DNA of 64,000 bases, taken from NCBI RefSeq assembly GCF_020252405.1, contig NZ_JADCDA010000036.1, positions 1-64,000 on the forward strand, given 5' to 3'. The notes under the pieces were generated by a model, which was not told the origin of the DNA, did not search any database, and saw only the letters and a list, made by a program, of their open reading frames with translations. The stretch's first letter is position 1. Every line of letters begins with the position of its first letter. This DNA is from Aestuariivirga sp. Lineage in GTDB: Bacteria; Pseudomonadota; Alphaproteobacteria; Rhizobiales; Aestuariivirgaceae. Both the position numbers and the translations under genes were made by a program. Shown in pieces: positions 44,520 to 50,739 of this stretch.

Positions 44520-44995
44520 TGGTCCCGGCCGCCATGGTTGCGCAGCTGGCGCTGGGCCTCGTGCAGGGGCCGCTCGCCAAAATCCTCGACGCCTATGTGG
44601 CGGACGTCGAGCTGAAGCGCAAGCTTGCCGCCGAAATCGAGCGCCAGACGCTCGGCTATTTTCAGCGCACCGCGGAACTGGGCGCTGACGTGGTGATGGC
44701 CGAGACCACTTCGAACTCCTGGCTGAGCCGCAGCTGGCGGCCCTTGCTGATGCTGCTGCTGATGGGCTTTCTGCTGCTGATGGGCTTTCTGCTGCCGCTG
44801 GCGGACCTGATCGCCGGTCACCGCGTTGCCTTCGAGCCGCGGTGGCAGTCGTTGCCGGAAGGCTTCTGGCAATTCCTCACCGTGGGGGCGGGCGGCTATA
44901 TCGGCGGACGCTCAATCGAGAAGGTGGCGGCCGCGGTAACCCCGGCCAAACGCGCGGGATTTCCATTCACGCGCGGTTCAGATAGGAAGGGATAG
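44519..44995 (+). CDS. Holin of the three-membrane-segment type
   Basis: The 158-residue product has the Holin_3TMs family layout: an N-terminal amphipathic region (LVQGPLAKILDAYVADVELKRKLAAEIE), the conserved SNSWLSRSWRPLLMLLLMG, then membrane segments and the ending FWQFLTVGAGGYIGGRSIEKV. The membrane segment contains an exact tandem peptide LLMGFLLLMGFLL, encoded by a duplicated 18-base unit. The start overlaps the lysozyme stop. The next gene begins one base after its stop. Confidence 0.85.
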   Translation: MVPAAMVAQLALGLVQGPLAKILDAYVADVELKRKLAAEIERQTLGYFQRTAELGADVVMAETTSNSWLSRSWRPLLMLLLMGFLLLMGFLLPLADLIAGHRVAFEPRWQSLPEGFWQFLTVGAGGYIGGRSIEKVAAAVTPAKRAGFPFTRGSDRKG

Positions 44996-44996
44996 A

Positions 44997-45248
44997 ATGC
45001 CTGTCATGAACAAGACCCGCGCCAGGACTCTCGCCGCCGCTCTTCTGGCCACCGCCCTCTGGGTGCCGCCGACGCTGGCCCAGCAGGTGGCGCCGTCGGA
45101 CGCCGTGAAGCTGGCGCTGCAGGCTGTGCCGGGCGCCGAGGCTTTGGGCGTGAAGCTTGAGGGCGATCACTATGTCGTGCGCCTGAAGCAGGATGACGCG
45201 GTGATCCAGGTGCTGGTTGACGCCGCGACCGGTCAGGTGTCGCAATAG
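44997..45248 (+). CDS. feuN: PepSY-domain periplasmic protein, FeuN-like
   Basis: The 83-residue product has a signal peptide (ARTLAAALLATALWVPPTLAQQ) and one PepSY-like domain (SDAVKLALQAVPGAEALGVKLE...IQVLVDAATGQV). Its length and position just upstream of an OmpR-type regulator and kinase match FeuN of Sinorhizobium, a periplasmic inhibitor of the FeuQ kinase. AGGAAGGG lies before the start, inside the 3' end of the holin gene. A start nine bases later is possible. The name is by context and size. Confidence 0.65.
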   Translation: MPVMNKTRARTLAAALLATALWVPPTLAQQVAPSDAVKLALQAVPGAEALGVKLEGDHYVVRLKQDDAVIQVLVDAATGQVSQ

Positions 45249-45257
45249 GGACCGCGG

Positions 45258-45929
45258 ATGCGCCTTCTCGTCGTCGAGGATGATCCGGACCTCCGCCGCC
45301 AGCTGACCTCCGCGCTGGCGGATGCGGGCTACGCGGTCGATGCCGCGAAGGACGGCGAGGAAGGGCACTTCCTCGGCGACACCGAGCCTTATGACGCGGT
45401 GGTGCTCGATCTGGGCCTTCCCGTGATCGACGGCGTGAGCGTGCTCGAAAAATGGCGGCGCGCCGGGCGCAAGATGCCGGTGCTGATCCTGACGGCGCGC
45501 GACCGCTGGTCCGACAAGGTGGCGGGCTTCGACGCGGGGGCGGACGATTATGTCGCCAAGCCCTTCCACATGGAGGAGGTGCTGGCGCGCATCCGCGCGC
45601 TGCTGCGCCGCGCGGCGGGGCATGCCTCGGGCGAGCTCAGCGCCGGGCCGGTGGTGCTTGACACGAAAAGCGCCAGGGTGAGTGTCGGCGGCATGCCGGT
45701 GAAGCTCACCTCGCTGGAGTTCCGGCTGCTCTCCTACCTGATGCACCACAAGGGCAAGGTGGTGTCGCGCACCGAGCTCGTCGAGCATCTCTATGACCAG
45801 GACTTCGACCGCGACTCCAACACGGTGGAAGTCTTTGTAGGGCGGCTCAGGAAGAAGCTGGGGGCCGGCGTGCTGCACACCATCCGCGGCATGGGCTACA
45901 CGGTCACCGAGCCGGACGATGCGCCTTAG
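45258..45929 (+). CDS. feuP: OmpR-family response regulator, FeuP-like
   Basis: The 223-residue regulator has a receiver domain (LLVVEDDPDLRRQL; phosphoryl aspartate in AVVLDLGLPVIDG; lysine in DYVAKPF) and a winged-helix DNA-binding domain (KLTSLEFRLLSYLMHHKGKVVSRTELVEHLYD, VEVFVGRLRKKLG). With the upstream PepSY gene and downstream kinase it resembles FeuP, which activates cyclic-glucan export genes in rhizobia and was first linked to iron uptake. Its stop touches a 43-base repeat. Confidence 0.8.
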   Translation: MRLLVVEDDPDLRRQLTSALADAGYAVDAAKDGEEGHFLGDTEPYDAVVLDLGLPVIDGVSVLEKWRRAGRKMPVLILTARDRWSDKVAGFDAGADDYVAKPFHMEEVLARIRALLRRAAGHASGELSAGPVVLDTKSARVSVGGMPVKLTSLEFRLLSYLMHHKGKVVSRTELVEHLYDQDFDRDSNTVEVFVGRLRKKLGAGVLHTIRGMGYTVTEPDDAP

Positions 45930-45931
45930 AT

Positions 45932-45974
45932 CATGATCCGCAAAAGTGGAACCGGTTTTGCGGTAAGATCATGC
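45932..45974 (+). repeat. 43-bp inverted repeat, left copy (family C)
   Basis: CATGATCCGCAAAAGTGGAACCGG...TAAGATCATGC is identical, in reverse complement, to positions 47404-47446. It contains the ATG used by the downstream kinase ORF. A diverged copy lies at 17.6 kb. Confidence 0.97.
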
Positions 45975-47398
45975 TCAGGCGTTTGATCCGGCGCATGGTC
46001 TTTTGGTTCAGGCGGTTCCGCCCGAACCGAACATGCGCCAGCTCGCTGTCGGGCCGGCTCATTGTCTCGTCAGCGCTGGTGAGCGTGGTGCTGCTCGCCG
46101 CCACGGGCCTGCTGCTGGCGCGCCTGTTCACCGCCGCACTCGAACGCAATTTCGACCAGCGGCTGCACGCCGTGCTTGACGGGCTTCTGGCCAACATCGA
46201 GGTGACGGCGGAGGGTTCGCCGCGGCTTTCCAGCGCCATCGTCGACCCGCGCTTCGGCCTGCCGCTGTCGGGCTGGTACTGGCAGGTGACGCCGGTGGAC
46301 GCGCCGCCGGGCGTGACCGATCTGGCCTCGAATTCGCTGCTCGAACGGCGTTTGACCGTACCGCCTGATCTTGCCCGCGAGGATGGCGCTCAGGCCTTCT
46401 ATCTTGCCGACACGCGTGGCGTCACCCTGCGGGCCATCGGGCAGGCGTTCACGCTGCCGGGCAGCACGGGGGAATTCTCGGTGCTGGTGGCCGGGAACTA
46501 CGACGAGCTGTCGGCCGAGGTGCGCAGCTTCAACCGCGCGCTGGTGGCGAGCCTGGTGCTGCTGGCGCTGGGGCTGGCGCTCGCCGTCTTCGTGCAGGTG
46601 CGCTTCGGCTTGCGGCCGCTGCGGGCGATGCAGGCCGACCTGCTGGCGATCCGCCAGGGCGGAGCCACCGCGCTGAAAGGCGAATATCCCGCCGAGATCC
46701 GGCCCGTTGCCGAGGAACTGAACCTTCTCATCCAGTCCAATGCCGAGATCGTGGAGCGGGCGCGCACCCAGGTGGGCAACCTCGCCCATGCGCTGAAGAC
46801 GCCGCTCAGTGTGCTGACCAATGAGGCGGCGGGGCAGGCAACGCCGCTCGCCGCCAAGGTGACGGAGCAGACAGGCCTGATGCGCGGCCAGGTGAACCTC
46901 TATCTTGACCGCGCCCGGCGCGCCGCCCGCGCCCAGGGCCTGGGGGCCGTGACGGAGGTGAAGCCGGTGCTTGACGCGCTGGCCCGCACGCTGGCGCGCA
47001 TCAACCGCGACAAGGGCGTGAGCGTCACGGTCGACTGTCCCGATGGCCTCAGATTCCGCGGCGAGCGGCAGGACCTCGAGGAGATGGTGGGCAATCTGCT
47101 CGACAATGCCTGCAAGTGGGCGGCGAAGCGGGTGACCGTGTCGGCGCGGCCGCAGGGGGCGCAGGCGGGCCGCAGCCTGCTCGCCATCGCCGTCGAGGAC
47201 GATGGACCGGGCCTGCCGCCCGGCCAGCGCGCCGCGGCGCTGCAGCGCGGGCAGCGCCTGGACGAGACCAAGCCGGGCTCCGGACTTGGCCTTGCAATCG
47301 TCCGGGAGACGGCTGGCATGTATCATGGCGCAGTCGCGCTGGAGGACGCCGGGCTGGGCGGCCTGCGGGCCGTGCTGGCGCTGCCCTCCGCATCCTGA
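45971..47398 (+). CDS. feuQ: Sensor histidine kinase, FeuQ-like
   Basis: The 475-residue ORF has a basic N-terminus, membrane segment 1 (LIVSSALVSVVLLAATGLLLA), a periplasmic domain of about 110 residues, segment 2 (ALVASLVLLALGLALAVFVQV), a HAMP region, the phospho-accepting histidine in NLAHALKTPLSVLTNEA and ATP-binding boxes (NLLDNACKWA, VEDDGPGLPP, GSGLGLAIVRETAG). The first 20 residues are encoded by the family C repeat; a second in-frame ATG (MVFWFRRF) is also inside the repeat-derived region, so the true start is uncertain. Confidence 0.8.
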   Translation: MLRRLIRRMVFWFRRFRPNRTCASSLSGRLIVSSALVSVVLLAATGLLLARLFTAALERNFDQRLHAVLDGLLANIEVTAEGSPRLSSAIVDPRFGLPLSGWYWQVTPVDAPPGVTDLASNSLLERRLTVPPDLAREDGAQAFYLADTRGVTLRAIGQAFTLPGSTGEFSVLVAGNYDELSAEVRSFNRALVASLVLLALGLALAVFVQVRFGLRPLRAMQADLLAIRQGGATALKGEYPAEIRPVAEELNLLIQSNAEIVERARTQVGNLAHALKTPLSVLTNEAAGQATPLAAKVTEQTGLMRGQVNLYLDRARRAARAQGLGAVTEVKPVLDALARTLARINRDKGVSVTVDCPDGLRFRGERQDLEEMVGNLLDNACKWAAKRVTVSARPQGAQAGRSLLAIAVEDDGPGLPPGQRAAALQRGQRLDETKPGSGLGLAIVRETAGMYHGAVALEDAGLGGLRAVLALPSAS

Positions 47399-47403
47399 CT
47401 TGC

Positions 47404-47446
47404 GCATGATCTTACCGCAAAACCGGTTCCACTTTTGCGGATCATG
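47404..47446 (-). repeat. 43-bp inverted repeat, right copy (family C)
   Basis: GCATGATCTTACCGC...TTTTGCGGATCATG is the exact inverse of the left copy, starting six bases after the kinase stop and ending two bases before the stop of the convergent regulator gene. It can act as a terminator-like hairpin or as a recombination partner. Confidence 0.97.
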
Positions 47447-47448
47447 CT

Positions 47449-48438
47449 TTAGACGGAACCGGCCCCCCCGATGACTGGAATGCCGCGCTCGCGATAGGGC
47501 GTGCGGCCATAGAAGGCGCGATAGCATTTGGAGAAGTGCGAGGGCGATGAGAAGCCGCAGGCCAGCGCCACGTTGATCACCGACATATCCGTCTGCAGCA
47601 GCAGCGAGCGCGCCTTCTTGAGGCGGAGTTCGAGGTAGTGGCGCTTCGGGCTGCGGTCGAGGTAGCGGCGAAACAGGCGTTCCAGCTGGCGCGTCGACAG
47701 GCCCGCCTGCTTCGCCAGGACCGAGGGCGAGAGCGGTTCCTCGAGGTTATCCTCCATCTTCTCGATGATGCCGACGAGCTTGGGGTGGCGTGCCCCGATG
47801 CGGGCGGGCAGCGACATGCGCTGGTGTTCGCTGTGATGGCGGATCGGCGAATGCAGGATGCCTTCCGCAACCGCCGAGGCGAGCTCCGGCCCATGCTGGC
47901 TGGCGATCAGCGTGAGCATCATGTCGAGCGCCGTGGTGCCGCCGGCGGAGGTGAAGCGGTCACGATCGATCTCGAACAGGCCGCCGGTGGCGTCGAGCTC
48001 CGGGAAGGCCTCGGTGAAGCCGGGCATGTTCTCCCAGTGGATGGTGCATTTATAGCCGTCGAGCAGGCCCGCCTCGGCGAGAATGTGGGCGCCGGTGCAG
48101 ACCGCGCCGATGCTGACACCCTTGCGCGCCACCTTGCGCAGCCAGGCCACCAGCCGCTTGTCGGTGTGGCGCTGCACATTGAGGCCGGCGCAGATGAGGA
48201 TGGCCGCATCATCGGGGATCGACGCGAGGTCGCCATCCACCATGGCAAGGATACCGTTGGAGGCGGCAACGGGCTGGCCGTCCAGCGAATGCATGGTCCA
48301 TTTGTAGAGGGCTTTTTCCGAGATGCGGTTGGCGATCCGCAAGGGCTCAATCGCCGATGTCACCGGCATCATGGTGAATTCCGGCGCCACGACGACGGCC
48401 ATGTGCTGGGGCAATTGCCTGGGGGGATCGCCGAACAT
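47449..48438 (-). CDS. GlxA family transcriptional regulator (DJ-1/PfpI plus AraC)
   Basis: The about 329-residue protein joins an N-terminal DJ-1/PfpI-like domain (MAVVVAPEFTMMPVTSAIEPLRIANR; GAVCTGAHILAEAGLLDG) to a C-terminal AraC helix-turn-helix (LSTRQLERLFRRYLDRSPKRHY; DMSVINVALACGFSSPSHFSKCYRAFYG). This architecture is that of regulators such as GbdR and SouR for betaine/sarcosine use, and sox genes lie nearby. The start MFGDPPRQL is tentative; MSFSTCG 29 codons upstream is an alternative. The track ORF extends far into the divergent gene. Confidence 0.85.
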   Translation of the reverse strand: MFGDPPRQLPQHMAVVVAPEFTMMPVTSAIEPLRIANRISEKALYKWTMHSLDGQPVAASNGILAMVDGDLASIPDDAAILICAGLNVQRHTDKRLVAWLRKVARKGVSIGAVCTGAHILAEAGLLDGYKCTIHWENMPGFTEAFPELDATGGLFEIDRDRFTSAGGTTALDMMLTLIASQHGPELASAVAEGILHSPIRHHSEHQRMSLPARIGARHPKLVGIIEKMEDNLEEPLSPSVLAKQAGLSTRQLERLFRRYLDRSPKRHYLELRLKKARSLLLQTDMSVINVALACGFSSPSHFSKCYRAFYGRTPYRERGIPVIGGAGSV

Positions 48439-48630
48439 GCGGGGTGCGCACTCCTGTTTGAACCCCTTCTTGCGCAAAGTTTGAGCCTTGTCCACCAGCG
48501 TCATGCCGCAGGTGGAAAACGACATGGGTGAGATGGCCCGGTCGCATTCGTTATGGCGGGGTCGCAAACATCCGGGCGCTGCGGTTTCGGCTGGCGCAAT
48601 TTGCGGATATCTCAACGGAGCCCGTTTCCC

Positions 48631-49500
48631 ATGAATGCCCCGATCGCCAATACCGGATCCTCCACTGCGTCCTTCCTGCGCCTCTCCTCGATCGAGATCA
48701 CGCCGAAGCAGGTGGAGAAGCTCCCCCTGCTGAAGGAAAAGCTGGTTCCGGGGGCCCGCGTCTTCGTGGCGCTCATCGATGCGGGCGACGTCGCGGCCCA
48801 GATCGAGGCGGCGAGGCAGCTCAAGGCCGCGGGCTTCCAGCCCGTGCCGCATGTGCCGGCGCGGTTCGTCACGGACGAAGCAGACCTCCGCACCCGCATC
48901 AAGGCTTTCGCCGGGGCCGGCTCTGACACCATGCTGGTGCTGGGCGGCGGCGCGCCCGAGCCCATCGGCCAGTATGACGCGGCGATCCAGCTGATGCGGA
49001 CGGGCGTGTTCGAGGCCAATGGCGTCAGGTCGCTGGGCATCGCCGGCCACCCGGAAGGCAACCCCGACATCGCCAGGGCGCATGGCGAGGCCGCGCTGAT
49101 GAACGCGCTGAAGGAAAAGCAGGCCTATCTCAGGGCCAATGGCCTTCAAGGCTTCATCGCCACGCAGTTCCTGTTCGAGGTGGGCCCGGTGACGGAATGG
49201 GCGAAGACGCTGCGCGCCGAAGGCATCGATCTTCCCATCCATGTGGGCATTCCCGGCCCGGCGACCATCAAGACGCTGGTGAAATACGCCGCCATGTGCG
49301 GCGTGGGCAACTCCGCCCGCTTCATCCGCAAGCAGGCCCTGAACATCGCCAGGCTGCTGAGCGTCAGCACGCCGGACGATTTCGTGGCCGGGCTTGCGCA
49401 GGTGCATTACGGCCAGCCGGAGCTGGGCATCGCCGGCCCGCACCTCTATCCGTTCGGCGGGTTCGACAAGCTGTTCGACTGGATGAAAACGGTGACGTAA
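48631..49500 (+). CDS. Methylenetetrahydrofolate reductase-like protein
   Basis: The 289-residue product has the MTHFR fold: RLSSIEITPKQVEKLPLL, VPGARVFVALIDAGDV, LGIAGHPEGNPDI and FIATQFLFEVGPVTEWAKTL, with PIHVGIPGPATIKTLVKYAAMCGVG near the end. Proteins of this type are encoded beside sarcosine and dimethylglycine-oxidising systems and handle the methylene-THF those enzymes make. CGGAG lies upstream of the chosen ATG. It diverges from the GlxA-type regulator. Confidence 0.87.
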   Translation: MNAPIANTGSSTASFLRLSSIEITPKQVEKLPLLKEKLVPGARVFVALIDAGDVAAQIEAARQLKAAGFQPVPHVPARFVTDEADLRTRIKAFAGAGSDTMLVLGGGAPEPIGQYDAAIQLMRTGVFEANGVRSLGIAGHPEGNPDIARAHGEAALMNALKEKQAYLRANGLQGFIATQFLFEVGPVTEWAKTLRAEGIDLPIHVGIPGPATIKTLVKYAAMCGVGNSARFIRKQALNIARLLSVSTPDDFVAGLAQVHYGQPELGIAGPHLYPFGGFDKLFDWMKTVT

Positions 49501-49525
49501 CGCACTTCGAAGCACCTTCACCTTG

Positions 49526-49612
49526 TCGTCACCCAGGCAAAAGCCGGGGCCCAGCTTTGGGCGGCGGAGATTGTGGAAAGCTGGGTCCCGGCTTTCGCCG
49601 GGATGACGGCAA
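49526..49612. repeat. Family A palindromic repeat, copy left of GIY-YIG gene
   Basis: AAAGCCGGGGCCCAGCTTTG...AAAGCTGGGTCCCGGCTTTCGCCGGGATGAC. Over 71 bases it matches the copy at 50.0 kb with one mismatch, in the same orientation. Confidence 0.95.
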
Positions 49613-49620
49613 GGCGGGGG

Positions 49621-49935
49621 CTAGTCTTCAACTAAGGTCGCAAGGGCATCGATCTCATCGTGAAGGTCGCGCCAGCCGGGATTCATTTTCTCGATCAGTT
49701 CTATCTTCCAGTTACGTTTCCACTCCTTGATCCGTTTCTCGCGGAGAATCGCCGACTCCATTGTTTGTCGATGCTCGTACCAGACCAAAGTGTGGACTTT
49801 GTACTCCGATGTAAAACCGGGGGTCGTTCCGTTCTTGTGGGCGCAGACACGATCATAAAGTCCACTCGTCACTCCGACATAGAGTGTGCCGCGATAGCGG
49901 CTCGCCATGATGTAGACGGCTGGATATTTCTCCAT
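49621..49935 (-). CDS. Small GIY-YIG nuclease family protein (COG2827-like)
   Basis: The 104-residue product is a minimal GIY-YIG domain: AVYIMASRYRGTLYVGVTSGLYDRVCAHKNG holds the two tyrosines and the arginine, and MESAILREKRIKEWKRNWK contains the metal-binding glutamate. It has no DNA-recognition domain. Its base composition is visibly lower in GC than every neighbour, a sign of transfer. It is framed by two nearly identical repeat copies. The family's cellular role is unsettled. Confidence 0.92.
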   Translation of the reverse strand: MEKYPAVYIMASRYRGTLYVGVTSGLYDRVCAHKNGTTPGFTSEYKVHTLVWYEHRQTMESAILREKRIKEWKRNWKIELIEKMNPGWRDLHDEIDALATLVED

Positions 49936-50031
49936 GCTGCATGGTAGCGCGCTTGTTCGGGTTGAGAAAAGCTGTGTCGAAGGGAAACATCGATTGCGCT
50001 GACCAAGTGGAGTTGGACGCCACCACCGTCT

Positions 50032-50119
50032 GTCACCCCGGCGAAAGCCGGGGCCCAGCTTTGCGCGGCGGAGATTGTGGAAAGCTGGGTCCCGGCTTTC
50101 GCCGGGATGACGGCTAAGG
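50032..50119. repeat. Family A palindromic repeat, copy right of GIY-YIG gene
   Basis: CACCCCGGCGAAAGCCGGGG and CCCGGCTTTCGCCGGGATGAC are the inverted arms. The core differs from the left copy by one base in 71. It ends 17 bases from the soxG stop codon. Confidence 0.95.
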
Positions 50120-50136
50120 GGGTAAAATGCGGCCTC

Positions 50137-50739
50137 TTACCCCGGAACCTCCTGCGCGCCGAACAGCTTCAGCTTTGCAGGCGCCCTGGCCGTGGCGCAG
50201 AGGAAGTTCCAGGCGTGGTGCGCGTAGGAGCGGAAGACGTAGATGTCGAAGACGTTGTCCTCCACCACGTCCAGCAGTGCCGCGATTTCGGCGTAGCGCA
50301 TGCGGCGGCAGCAGCCCGGCATATATTCCTTGTCGAGCAGGTCGAGCGCGGCGCCCTTCATGAGCACCTCGCGGCAGCCTTCGCCTTCCAGGCGGATGAT
50401 GGCGCGCATGTCGGAAACGTCCACGGCCAGCGCGTGAATGCCCGTGAGCGCCTCCCGCAGGCTGGCGAGCAGCTCATGCGCGCGCGCCCGTGTGCCGAGG
50501 ATCAGCCACTGGTCAACCGACAGCCACAGAACCCTGATGTCGCCCCATGAGGCGGAGGTGCGGGGTTTGGTGGGAAGATCGACGCCGAGCACGCCCCTCG
50601 CGGCGGCCATGAAGGCCGCATCCGTGCCGAGGCCGCGCAGGTCGATCATGCCGCGTCCGGCGATCTCGCGGATCGAGACCGAGAGGCCGTGGGGCTCGGC
50701 AAGGCCGGCGAGCGGCGATTGATACGAGAGCTCAGACAT
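50137..50739 (-). CDS. soxG: Sarcosine oxidase gamma subunit
   Basis: The 200-residue protein matches SoxG: SPLAGLAEPHGLSVSIREIAGRGMIDLRG, VLWLSVDQWLILG, and VFRSYAHHAWNFLC near the end. It is a structural subunit of the heterotetrameric enzyme, related to the aminomethyltransferase fold. It is last of the soxBDAG operon, overlapping soxA by eight bases. Confidence 0.93.
   Translation of the reverse strand: MSELSYQSPLAGLAEPHGLSVSIREIAGRGMIDLRGLGTDAAFMAAARGVLGVDLPTKPRTSASWGDIRVLWLSVDQWLILGTRARAHELLASLREALTGIHALAVDVSDMRAIIRLEGEGCREVLMKGAALDLLDKEYMPGCCRRMRYAEIAALLDVVEDNVFDIYVFRSYAHHAWNFLCATARAPAKLKLFGAQEVPG

Noticed and set aside
29105-44995. Ordinary temperate prophage
   Set aside because: No integrase, repressor, replication or DNA-modification genes, no att-like direct repeats seen at the edges, a very short tape measure and GTA-specific gp10/gp15 signatures. 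A defective prophage cannot be fully excluded.
47449-49521. 690-residue minus-strand protein
   Set aside because: Only the C-terminal half is the GlxA-type regulator; the first half is antisense to the MTHFR-like gene.
49621-49935. Intron-encoded homing endonuclease
   Set aside because: The gene is in an intergenic gap between complete genes, has only the catalytic domain and no intron structure was seen around it.
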